Part shown: positions 1 through 6,664 of the stretch, piece by piece
How the letters are laid out: the number at the start of each line of letters is the position of its first letter
Numbering within the stretch: the stretch's first letter is position 1
Origin: Deltaproteobacteria bacterium
GTDB lineage: Bacteria; Desulfobacterota; Desulfarculia; Adiutricales; Adiutricaceae
Length of the DNA stretch: 12,968 nt
Assembly (NCBI GenBank): GCA_031257955.1
Contig: JAIRNQ010000045.1
Location: 1-12,968 of the forward strand
Reading direction: 5' to 3'
The notes under the pieces: model-generated
Seen by the model: only the letters and a program-made list of their open reading frames with translations
Database searches by the model: none
Told to the model about the DNA's origin: nothing
Translations under genes and position numbers: made by a program

Positions 1-22
1 CCCCGGCCTAGCCATGAGGCCC

Positions 23-43
23 AGCCGGCCAATCCGGTCGGCT
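23..43. other. Inverted repeat after the first minus-strand gene
   Basis: AGCCGGCC (23-30) pairs with GGTCGGCT (36-43) with one G-T wobble, around a 5-base loop. It lies 55 bases beyond the stop codon of the minus-strand gene at 98-961. No T-run follows on that strand, so if it ends transcription it is not a classical intrinsic terminator. The rest of 1-97 is G-rich (runs of seven and six G near 51-70) and holds no gene I can support. Confidence 0.3.
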
Positions 44-97
44 AGATCGGCGGGGGGGTCGGCCGGGGGGCGCCCGGTGGGCTGCCTTCCGACCAGT

Positions 98-961
98 TTA
101 ACGGGCCGAAAGGAAGGCCAAGGCCAGGCGGCGCTGCTGGCCGATGGAGTCCAGAATCTCCTCTTTGAAGCGTTGGCGGCTGACCAGTTTCGTTAGATCC
201 GGGTTCGAGGGCCGGTAGGCGATGGCCTGCTGGGCGACGATAAAAGTGTCCCGGGCCGAAATGGCCGTTATCAGTGGCGATCCTGGGCCCAAAACCAGCG
301 CCTCCCCTTCCAGGGCTTTCAGGGCCCGGCCGAGGGCCTCCAGCTCGGTTTGGCTTCGGGTTACCGTCCGCGGCCAAGGCGGCGAGGCGGAGTCCGTCCC
401 GCCGGCCGGCGGCGCCGGATTGGGTCCCGGGGCCTCGCAGGCGGCCAGATCGGATTTGAGCCGAGCCAAGGTACCGGTTAAGGCCAAAAAATCATCGTTC
501 AAGCTTAGCAATTCCTCGGAAAAACTCTTTTGGTCTTGTCCTGTGGCCAATTTTAGGGCTAACTGGTCCCTTAAGAACTGCCCGGAATCCCCCGCCGGGT
601 TCCCGGCCCGGGGGGACCCGCTTCCCAAGCCGTAAAACCAATCCAAGAAATAATCGACGTTGGCCACGTAGCCGTCGTAAGACTCGTTAACCCGGGCGGC
701 CAGGGCCAAGCGATCCCGCTCGGCCGAGCCTAAAAGGTCTTGGAAGCGTGGCTCCAGGGCGCCGGCTTTTCGAAGGTCGTAGAACTTGCCTTCAAAGAAA
801 ATCAATTCCTTTCCGTCGCCTTCCAACTTGGCCGACGAACCTTCGAGCTTGTCGTCGCGGCCTTCGCCCTGGCCGATCAGCCTATAGATGGGCGATACGC
901 TAATAAACAAGGCTATGGCCAGGATTATGGCGTCCAATTTAGGCTTTGGCATAGGAATCAC
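98..961 (-). CDS. Hypothetical membrane-anchored or exported protein
   Basis: I do not recognise a family. The protein is up to 287 residues. A short basic N-terminus (PKPK) leads into a hydrophobic stretch at about residues 10-25, which looks like a signal anchor or uncleaved signal peptide; no clear cleavage site or lipobox follows. The rest is polar, mostly helical in character, with Leu/Ala/Glu-rich segments around 150-170 and 200-225 and a Pro/Gly-rich linker near 175-195. This suggests one membrane anchor and a periplasmic domain. The longest frame starts at a GTG at 961; an ATG three codons later (952) is at least as likely. Neither has a visible Shine-Dalgarno sequence. GC-rich codon use matches the neighbours. 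It is the last gene of the minus-strand series, 199 bp after the hydrolase gene, so it may have its own promoter in the AT-rich gap at 962-1080. Confidence 0.65.
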   Translation of the reverse strand: MIPMPKPKLDAIILAIALFISVSPIYRLIGQGEGRDDKLEGSSAKLEGDGKELIFFEGKFYDLRKAGALEPRFQDLLGSAERDRLALAARVNESYDGYVANVDYFLDWFYGLGSGSPRAGNPAGDSGQFLRDQLALKLATGQDQKSFSEELLSLNDDFLALTGTLARLKSDLAACEAPGPNPAPPAGGTDSASPPWPRTVTRSQTELEALGRALKALEGEALVLGPGSPLITAISARDTFIVAQQAIAYRPSNPDLTKLVSRQRFKEEILDSIGQQRRLALAFLSAR

Positions 962-1097
962 TGTAATAATTTAGAAAATTATTACGCTTTTTGTGTAATG
1001 TTAAATTGTGTTCTGATTTTTGAGAATTAATTACAGGAAATTTTAATATCAATCGTAACAATTCAAGCCATAAATATGCTTAAAAACCGGGGATTGG

Positions 1098-1131
1098 CCC
1101 TGGGGCAACGGCACAAGCCATCGCCCCAGGG
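1098..1131 (-). terminator. Hairpin after the hydrolase gene
   Basis: CCCTGGGGC (1098-1106) and GCCCCAGGG (1123-1131) form a perfect 9 bp stem. Inside the 16-base loop a second small stem, GGC/GCC with an ACAA loop (1110-1119), can form. The hairpin sits 30 bases beyond the stop of the minus-strand hydrolase gene. On that strand a T5 run (complement of 1082-1086) comes only after 11 more bases, so it is an imperfect terminator. The hairpin could also act as a transcript 3' end stabiliser. Confidence 0.45.
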
Positions 1132-1160
1132 GCCGAAGGGTAGCGGGTCGGCCATTGGCC

Positions 1161-2186
1161 TTAAATGGCTTCCTTGGCGGGCGATTCGGCCGGAGCGACC
1201 GGACTGCCGGCGGCCGATCTTTGCCGCAGGGGAATGACCAGTTCGTTCAAGAGGGCCGGCCAGGATTTGGTCCACCCCGAGTAATGGTCGTGGTCGCGGC
1301 TAAACCGGGTCAGATCGCTAAACTGGGCCATCCGGGAGAACCTCAGGGACATGGTCGGGGTAATTATGCGATCGGAGGTGCCGTAGATATGGATTTGGGG
1401 GACGTTAGCCACGTTTTGGGCGTAGGCGGCCGGGTTAAGGGAGGCGGCCAGGGGCTGCCAGCCGCTGTTTTGAACCCACCAATCTATGTCCAGAAGGCCG
1501 GCCACGGTAACCAAGCTGGCCACGTCGGCGCGGCGGGCGGCCACCAAAACCGCCAGGCCCCCACCCCCGGAAAAGCCCACCAGATGGACCCGTTGGGCCC
1601 CGGTTTTGGCTTTGACGTCGTCTATGGCCAGACTGGCCGCCTGGACCACCTCGGGGGCCAGGCGCCCGGAAGACCAATAAAGCTCATAGCGCGGCCCGGC
1701 GTAAGCGGGCATGAACTGACCCACCCTGGCCAAGTACAATACCAGCGGGGCCGGATCGACCAGGGCCAAATCGAAGGACTGGGCTAGGCTCGGGGTGGGG
1801 TCGTTGGCCGGGCGGCCACGGACCACGGCCCTGCCGTCGCCCTCCAGGTAGACAATCAGATCGGCGCCGCTTTCGCCCTTTAGGAGGCCGGCCAGCCTGA
1901 AGGGCGGGGCCGAGATGTCCAGGGGCCGAAAACCACCGGTCCAGCCGCGACGCACCTCTTTCTCCCAGAGCTGTCTGGTATTGGGGGCGCAGGCCACGGC
2001 GGCCAGGGCCATGGCCAAGGCCAGTAGCCAAACCGCTATGGTCGGAAGGGGCCGAAGCCGGGGCGCCGTCTGGGGAGAGGCGGCGAGTAAGGAAAGATAG
2101 CCCGGGGCTTCCGTCCCGGGGGCGATGGCGGTTAAGGGACGGCGCGGGGCGTCCGTCCCGGGATTATCGGCCTTCACGAGGGCCAC
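1161..2186 (-). CDS. Alpha/beta-hydrolase, probable lipoprotein
   Basis: A probable envelope hydrolase of the alpha/beta fold; the substrate is unknown. The nucleophile elbow is GFSGGGG with Ser206, preceded by a predicted beta strand (RVHLVGF). The likely acid is Asp272 in GTSDRIITP, and the likely base is His299 or His301 in DHDHYSGW, in the order expected for the fold. A hydrophobic stretch at about 48-65 ends in LAAVAC, so Cys66 may be lipidated. Ala rather than Leu at -3 makes that lipobox weak. The 47 residues before the hydrophobic core are unusually long for a lipoprotein signal and contain a repeated PGT(D/E)AP motif. The start used here is a GTG at 2186 with no clear Shine-Dalgarno sequence, and I see no better in-frame start, so the N-terminus is uncertain. 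It lies 120 bp after the Cys-rich small gene on the same strand. Confidence 0.75.
   Translation of the reverse strand: MALVKADNPGTDAPRRPLTAIAPGTEAPGYLSLLAASPQTAPRLRPLPTIAVWLLALAMALAAVACAPNTRQLWEKEVRRGWTGGFRPLDISAPPFRLAGLLKGESGADLIVYLEGDGRAVVRGRPANDPTPSLAQSFDLALVDPAPLVLYLARVGQFMPAYAGPRYELYWSSGRLAPEVVQAASLAIDDVKAKTGAQRVHLVGFSGGGGLAVLVAARRADVASLVTVAGLLDIDWWVQNSGWQPLAASLNPAAYAQNVANVPQIHIYGTSDRIITPTMSLRFSRMAQFSDLTRFSRDHDHYSGWTKSWPALLNELVIPLRQRSAAGSPVAPAESPAKEAI
2103..2162. repeat. 18 bp direct repeat in the hydrolase N-terminal coding region
   Basis: Two 18-base copies (2103-2120 and 2145-2162) match at 17 positions; the only difference is T2109 versus G2151. They are 42 bp apart, which is 14 codons, and so encode NPGTDAP and APGTEAP in the hydrolase frame. 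Each copy ends in the palindrome CCCGGG. They lie in the odd extension before the signal peptide, so this stretch may be an expanded or non-coding leader. Confidence 0.6.
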
Positions 2187-2306
2187 CGGTATCGAGGATT
2201 CGATTCATGACTATCCCCATTAGGGTTCGTTATTGAGTATTCGCGGGGCGCGCCCAACACTCGGACCAAAATGGCCCGGGGGCGCGGCGAGGCCGGACCA
2301 CCGGCC

Positions 2307-2489
2307 TTAGGAGGGGGAGAGGAAGTACTCTTCCCGCATCTGTCCGTCCAGATAGCTTTTGTTGGCGACGGCGCAGTTTAGGGACAAAGCGCAGTAGGCG
2401 CGGCAAACATAGTCTTGGGAATCATAACAACCATAACACTCCAAGCGATCCTCGAGGTCGATTATCGTTGGGGTAGGCGGGACGGCCAT
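2307..2489 (-). CDS. Small Cys-rich protein (60 residues)
   Basis: I do not recognise a family. The ATG at 2489 is preferred because GAGG lies 8 bases upstream on the minus strand, whereas a longer frame running up to 2639 passes through the hairpins after proC and reads as GC-rich noise. The protein has five cysteines (18, 21, 29, 33, 39) spaced CX2C-X7-CX3C-X5-C. They sit in an acidic and aromatic setting (Asp/Glu at 11-15, several Tyr), with a hydrophilic C-terminus ending in FLSPS. It has no signal peptide or membrane segment, so it is probably cytosolic. The spacing could bind a metal ion or cluster or form disulfides, but it matches no zinc-finger or ferredoxin motif exactly. It lies between proC and the hydrolase gene on the same strand, 160 bp after proC. 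Its real extent is well supported by the ribosome binding site; its function is unknown. Confidence 0.6.
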   Translation of the reverse strand: MAVPPTPTIIDLEDRLECYGCYDSQDYVCRAYCALSLNCAVANKSYLDGQMREEYFLSPS

Positions 2490-2529
2490 GGGCGGTACCT
2501 CAAAAACGTAAGATATAAATGAAACGGAA

Positions 2530-2553
2530 CCGCGTGGCTGAACGGCTACGCGG
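2530..2553. promoter_or_regulatory. Inverted repeat upstream of the Cys-rich gene
   Basis: CCGCGT (2530-2535) and ACGCGG (2548-2553) form a perfect 6 bp dyad around a 12-base loop, 41 bp upstream of the Cys-rich gene start on the minus strand. Between it and the start the sequence becomes AT-rich (around 2510-2522), which could hold a -10 element. It may be an operator or a leader hairpin; nothing more specific can be said. Confidence 0.25.
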
Positions 2554-2568
2554 GTCTTGGCGATAATT

Positions 2569-2618
2569 GGGGCCCTTGGTGAGGGCCCCCGGCAAAGGGG
2601 CCCCGGTGAGAGGGCCCC
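2569..2618 (-). terminator. Two tandem near-identical hairpins after proC
   Basis: Two inverted repeats share the same arms GGGGCCC/GGGCCCC: 2569-2575 with 2583-2589 (7-base loop) and 2597-2603 with 2612-2618 (8-base loop). The loops are also related (GGTGA in both), so one hairpin looks like a copy of the other. They start 32 bases beyond the proC stop on the minus strand. Only a short TTT follows the first hairpin on that strand, so this is a strong structure without a proper U-tract. Confidence 0.45.
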
Positions 2619-2649
2619 GAAAAACGAAGCTGGGGACAAGTTGGCCGGC

Positions 2650-3471
2650 TTAGGCCAGTTTGGCGCCCTTGTCGGAGGCGGCTTTGAGGGCCCGGTGGAA
2701 CAGGGCGGTGATGGCCCCGTTTTCCAATTCCAGGAGCCCCTCGGCCGTGGTCCCGCCGGGGGAGGTCACTTGATCCCGAAGCTGGGCCAGCGACAGTTCC
2801 GGGGATTCCAGGGCGGTCATGGCCGAGCCCAGGGCGGTGCGCAGCACCAGCTCCCTGGCCGCGTCCCAGGTCAAGCCCAAGCGGACGGCCCCCCGAATCA
2901 TGGCCTCCATGACCAGAAAAAAATAAGCCGGGCCCGAGCCGCTGACGGCCGTGCCCTCGTTGAAGAGTTCTTCGCCGAGAACGGCTACGTTTCCCACCGC
3001 CCCAAAGATGGCCTTGGCCTTGTCCAGTCGCTCCGGCGGGGTCCCATAGGGGGCGCAGATTAAAGTCATGCCGTGCCCGACCAAGGCAGGGAGGTTGGGG
3101 ATGACCCTGACCAAACCGGCCCCCGGCGGCAGCAGCGAGGCCAGGGTGGCCAAAGTCACGCCGGCGGCGATGGAAATAACCAACCGGTCGCCAATATCGT
3201 CCCTCACCTCTTCCAGTACCGAGCGGACTTGGTGGGGTTTGACGGCCACGATGACCACGGGGGCCAGTTTAACCAACTCCCTATTGCCGGCGGCAGCCTT
3301 AAAACCCCTTTGGGCCGAAAGCGCCGAAAGATGGTCCGCCAAGACATCATGGGCGGCTTGGCGTCGGTAGGGAACCAACCCTCCCTGGTCTAGGCCCCGG
3401 CTTATGGCCTGGGCCATGCGACCATAGCCCAGGAAAGCCACCTCGAAGCCTTTGGTACCCTGGTCAGTCAT
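2650..3471 (-). CDS. proC: Pyrroline-5-carboxylate reductase
   Basis: Catalyses the last step of proline synthesis, the NAD(P)H-dependent reduction of 1-pyrroline-5-carboxylate to proline, in the cytosol. At 273 residues it is the usual length. The N-terminal Rossmann domain begins with VAFLGYGRMA (11-20, a GxGxMA dinucleotide loop) and continues with VAVKP (75-79). The second signature is RVIPNLPALVGHG (122-134), where most family members have PNTPA. The dimerisation domain carries TAVSGSGPAYFF (174-185) and the family signature QVTSPGGTT (234-242). The ATG at 3471 is preceded, 10 bases upstream, by AAAGG. That purine run lies inside a 26 bp copy of the end of pta, so the binding site may have been formed by the duplication. 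It follows pta with an 87 bp gap on the same strand and is probably co-transcribed. Two hairpins close the gene. Confidence 0.96.
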   Translation of the reverse strand: MTDQGTKGFEVAFLGYGRMAQAISRGLDQGGLVPYRRQAAHDVLADHLSALSAQRGFKAAAGNRELVKLAPVVIVAVKPHQVRSVLEEVRDDIGDRLVISIAAGVTLATLASLLPPGAGLVRVIPNLPALVGHGMTLICAPYGTPPERLDKAKAIFGAVGNVAVLGEELFNEGTAVSGSGPAYFFLVMEAMIRGAVRLGLTWDAARELVLRTALGSAMTALESPELSLAQLRDQVTSPGGTTAEGLLELENGAITALFHRALKAASDKGAKLA

Positions 3472-3476
3472 GTCTC

Positions 3477-3586
3477 ACTTACCTTTCTCGGCCTGGGCCT
3501 GGCGAACCCGGCCCAGTAAAGCCGGCTCGCGGGCTTTGGCGCCCCGGTTAGGGGCGACTTACTTACCTTTCTCGGCCTGGGCCTGG
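3477..3586. repeat. 26 bp perfect direct repeat: end of pta copied before proC
   Basis: The 26 bases at 3561-3586, which encode the last residues of Pta (QAQAEKGK, with the first base of the stop codon shared), recur without mismatch at 3477-3502. The offset is 84 bp, exactly 28 codons. The frame between the copies is open on the minus strand after the pta TAA, so it would read 19 further residues and then QAQAEKGK again, ending in TGA just before the proC ATG. The segment between the copies does not resemble the preceding pta sequence, so this is not a simple 84 bp tandem duplication. Confidence 0.9.
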
Positions 3587-5193
3587 TTGGCGGTGATGGC
3601 CACGGTGTTGATGATGTCGGGAACCGTGCAGCCTCGGCTCAGATCGTTAACCGGGGAATTGAGGCCCTGGATGATGGGCCCGACGGCCACGGCCCCGCTG
3701 GTCCTCTGAACGGCCTTGTAACCTATGTTGCCGGCGTTGAGGCTTGGGAAGATGAGGACGGTGGCTTGGCCGGCCACCTGGGAGTTGGGCATCTTGCTCT
3801 TGGCCGTGCGGGGATCGAGGGCGGCGTCGAACTGCATGGGCCCATCGAGTTTCAGGTCAGGGTAGAGCTTTTGGGCAGATTCCAGGGCGATTTTGGTGGC
3901 CTCGTGGATGGCGTCGACGTCGGGGCCGGTGCCGGAGGTACCGGTTGAGTAACTGAGCATAGCCACCCTGGGCTGAACCCCGAATGCCTTGGCCGTTTGG
4001 GCGGAAATAATGGCGATTTCGGCCAGCTGCTGGGGAGTGGGGTTGGTGTTGATGGCGCAGTCGCCAAAGACCAGAACCCTGTCCTGCATGCACATAATAA
4101 AGATCGAACTGGCGATGGAGCAGCCGGGCTTGGTTTTGATGATGGAAAGGGCCGGCCTGATGGTATCGGCGGTGGTCCCGGCGGCCCCGGAGACCATACC
4201 GTCGGCCTTGCCGGACTTAACCATCATGGTCGCGAACCAGTTGCGGTCGTTAAGCTGCTTGTCGGCCTGTTCCGGCGTGATGCCTTTGGCTTTCCTCAGC
4301 TCGAAGAATTGGTCGATCAGCTCCTGGCGGAAGGGGGCGGTCTTGAGGTCGATCAGCTCGGCCTTGTCCAGATGGGCGAGGCCCAGATCCTTGGCCTTGG
4401 CCTGGATGGCGGGGATCTGGCCCAATATGGTGATGTCGGCAAAGCCCCGGCGGAGGATGTCGTCGGCCGCCTGAAGGATGCGATCGTCATCGCCTTCGGG
4501 GAGAACTATGCGCTGCTTGGGGGAACGGGCCCGCTCGATGAGGTCATACTCAAAGCGCTTGGGAGTGACCACGGTCGGCTTGAAGGCCGAAAGCTTCTCG
4601 CTGATGTGTTCGCTCAGATGGGAATAGAGTTCCGGCTTGCAGACGACTAAATGCAAGTCTTTGAGGATGTCTATCTCCATGGCTTCGGTAACGGAGGTCT
4701 CGCCGGCTAAGACAACGGATATAACCTCGGCGAAGTTGCTCCGAAAGTAGCGGACGCCGGAGGCGGCCAGGCAAGCCCCGGCGGAAGACAAAAGAACCAC
4801 CGGCGAGGCCAAGTTGGCGGCCAGCTTGGCGTCCGTTCCCTGGAGGACGTAAGCGACCACGTCCACCAGATCGGCACCCTCGACGACGACGCAGTCATGG
4901 CCCACGGCCAGGTTGTTATAGCGGGCCAGTACCTCCTCAATCAGGCTGGCTTCGCGGCCGGAGTTGAGATAAGTCACGGCCTCCTGCAGCGACACCCCGT
5001 AGATCTTCCTGGGGGGGACGCCCAATTCTTGGGCCAGGGCCTTAATCCTTTCGCAATTGTCAGGGTCTTTGACGATGGTCTTGAAGTACCCGGGATTTTT
5101 GCCCAAGCTGCGACAACCTCCCAGCAAAGCCTTAACGGCCGCCGGCTTGTCAGCCGCTTGATCGGTCGCGGCCACAAAAACGCTCTTGCCCAT
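3559..5193 (-). CDS. pta: Phosphate acetyltransferase, compact form without DRTGG domain
   Basis: Interconverts acetyl-CoA plus phosphate and acetyl phosphate plus CoA, working with acetate kinase in acetate metabolism. The C-terminal PTA_PTB domain (about 225-540) is complete: RIVLPEGDD (228-236), DGMVSGA (331-337), MLSYSTGTSG (412-421), QFDAALD (454-460), FPSLNAGNIGYK (482-493) and NDLSRGC (516-522). The first 215 residues resemble the P-loop, dethiobiotin-synthetase-like domain of long bacterial Pta proteins, with VVVEGAD at 102-108. The Walker A region (10-22) has lost the GxxGKS/T pattern. E. coli-type Pta has about 714 residues with a DRTGG domain in between; the 544 residues here leave no room for it. 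The ATG at 5193 has an excellent ribosome binding site, GAGGAGGA, 7 bases upstream (5201-5208). No acetate kinase gene lies next to it in this window. proC follows. Confidence 0.94.
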   Translation of the reverse strand: MGKSVFVAATDQAADKPAAVKALLGGCRSLGKNPGYFKTIVKDPDNCERIKALAQELGVPPRKIYGVSLQEAVTYLNSGREASLIEEVLARYNNLAVGHDCVVVEGADLVDVVAYVLQGTDAKLAANLASPVVLLSSAGACLAASGVRYFRSNFAEVISVVLAGETSVTEAMEIDILKDLHLVVCKPELYSHLSEHISEKLSAFKPTVVTPKRFEYDLIERARSPKQRIVLPEGDDDRILQAADDILRRGFADITILGQIPAIQAKAKDLGLAHLDKAELIDLKTAPFRQELIDQFFELRKAKGITPEQADKQLNDRNWFATMMVKSGKADGMVSGAAGTTADTIRPALSIIKTKPGCSIASSIFIMCMQDRVLVFGDCAINTNPTPQQLAEIAIISAQTAKAFGVQPRVAMLSYSTGTSGTGPDVDAIHEATKIALESAQKLYPDLKLDGPMQFDAALDPRTAKSKMPNSQVAGQATVLIFPSLNAGNIGYKAVQRTSGAVAVGPIIQGLNSPVNDLSRGCTVPDIINTVAITANQAQAEKGK

Positions 5194-5406
5194 ATAGTCT
5201 TCCTCCTCGAAAGTTGTACCCGGGACTAGCCAGGATGGTAACTAATTCTACTATCTATGACCCTTTGATTATCTCAAGAGCCATTAAAATGTCTATTAAA
5301 ATAAAATGAAGGCTAAAAAGGTACAAATAATTAGTACTGTACCGCTGCGCTATTTGATAAATATAGCGGCGAATTGAAACAAATCTACCATTATTTGTAA
5401 AAGATA

Positions 5407-5520
5407 ATGTTCAGAATGATTAAACCAGATAAACAAGAACTAAAAATTACTTACGACAGCAAAATAACATCACAAGCCTTGCCCGCTGGACAGGCCGTAA
5501 GAGACCTTATAGCTGACTAG
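5407..5520 (+). pseudogene. Short ORF, possible gene remnant
   Basis: An ATG-started frame of 37 codons ends in TAG; a TAA lies three codons before the ATG. The product includes a segment KITSQALPAGQAVRDLI. This faintly recalls the ITS-x-GGxxLxREL start of some DDE transposases, but it is too short and too different to assign. No clear ribosome binding site is present (AAAAG close to the ATG). It could be the remnant of a decayed gene in the AT-rich part of the gap, or simply a chance frame. Confidence 0.2.
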
Positions 5521-6032
5521 ATAATTTCGACAAGATAATACCCCGGCAAGGGACAAATGTCCAGTACCCTTTGGTGTCAATATAATCCTAAGTCCCTCGC
5601 CCGGCTGGCTTGGTCACCTACCGGCCCCGGGCCGTGCCCAGGGCCGGCCCGGCCGGGGAAGGCGTCTCGGTCTTTCCATTTCGGTCGCTCCCGGAACTTT
5701 ATGAGTTTACACATCAAACCAGTTTTTTGTCTTTCATAATAAAATCTGAATGTTCTGGAAGCGGGATCCCCCCTAGAAGGCGCGTAAAATCTAATGATTG
5801 CCTTTTTCCCCACCCTGGTGTAAGATATCGCGAATAAACATATTACCAACCGAAGCCGCCAACCAGCCCACCCAGGCCCGGTTTTTTTTATGTCCTAAAG
5901 TCCAATACCGGCCACCGATGACGTTTTTTTCAACGATTTCGAGCCTGTTTGACAGCCTTTTCGCCTCCGGATAAAATCAAACGCTTGCCAAAGTTACTGG
6001 CCGAGCTTTTTGTAGAAAGTCTCCGCTAAACG

Positions 6033-6094
6033 TTGGTAAGTTCCAGACAATCAGCCGTTATGGTATCGTCTGGCCTATAACTTGACTTTACCAA
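6033..6094. repeat. 62 bp imperfect palindrome
   Basis: The outer arms TTGGTAA (6033-6039) and TTACCAA (6088-6094) pair perfectly. Inside them GTT/AAC (6040-6042 with 6079-6081) and CCAGAC/GTCTGG (6043-6048 with 6068-6073) extend the stem with two asymmetric bulges, around a 19-base loop. The structure could be a structured RNA, a decayed MITE-like element or a chance palindrome. No terminator T-run follows on either strand, and I did not see a second copy in the window. Confidence 0.4.
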
Positions 6095-6664
6095 ACTGAA
6101 CTTAAAAGTTTTCGGAAAAGCCAAGCAATGCCAAACTTGTACTGGCAATGCCATTGGCATTAACCATGGCTATAATTATCACAATCGTTGCTTTGGCTCT
6201 GACCATAGCCAGTGAAACGACCGATTTTATCTGAAAGATAGCCTTAAACTGCCACGAGTTGGATTTATCGGGCCCCGCGACCGTGAGTGCCCTTTCCCAA
6301 TCGGCGGTTTTGGCGGCACGGGGACTTTACGGCCGACCCCTTCGGCCAGAGGGCCCCGGCCGCTTAGCGCGAAACCCGCGGACGGCCTGAGCGCCGGATT
6401 CAATGGGAGGTAGTTAGCCAAAGGCCCAAGGCCGGCGGCTACGGTCCGATCCTTGGCCCGTCCCACGGTTCGACTCCCGCTTCCTGTCCCAAGGCCAAGC
6501 CGTTTGGGGCCAGGCCGGGGCGCGACTCCCGCCCCCGGATCCCATTTGGGCCAACCTCCTCCCGGTTACTCCCCAATCGACAATTAACGCCTTACGCCGC
6601 TTGGCCCCCAGCGGGACCGGCGGCGACTTATCAAAATCCGGCCGGAAGTGGCCGGGGTGCAACC

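Larger units (their letters stand above)
5194..6664. other. 1.47 kb divergent intergenic region, no convincing gene
   Basis: The gap separates pta (minus) from the glycosyltransferase gene (plus) and must hold the promoters of both. It has three parts. 5215-5580 is AT-rich with small dyads (GGTACA/TGTACC at 5320-5343 and CGCTAT/ATAGCG at 5348-5368). 5580-6230 is mixed, with a 62 bp imperfect palindrome near 6033. 6230-6664 is GC-rich with many small GGCC dyads. Frames in it read as low-complexity Pro/Arg/Gly translations or are very short. I could not recognise a tRNA or a full mobile element. It may be the remains of decayed genes. Confidence 0.6.

Noticed and set aside
222..635. Plus-strand frame of 137 codons opposite the first gene
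   Set aside because: It is a shadow of the minus-strand gene at 98-961, with Ser/Ala/Pro/Arg-rich composition and no start signal.
2490..2639. Upstream extension of the Cys-rich gene to a start at 2639
   Set aside because: The added 50 residues are translated hairpin arms and GC-rich noise, while the ATG at 2489 has a good GAGG ribosome binding site.
5557..5849. Overlapping short frames on both strands in the divergent gap
   Set aside because: The frames overlap each other on opposite strands and give Pro/Gly/Arg-rich products with no motif.
6465..6490. tRNA T-arm-like sequence (GGTTCGACTCCC)
   Set aside because: The T-loop-like heptamer is present, but the 5 bp stem cannot form (only two pairs) and no matching acceptor stem lies 70-76 bases upstream.
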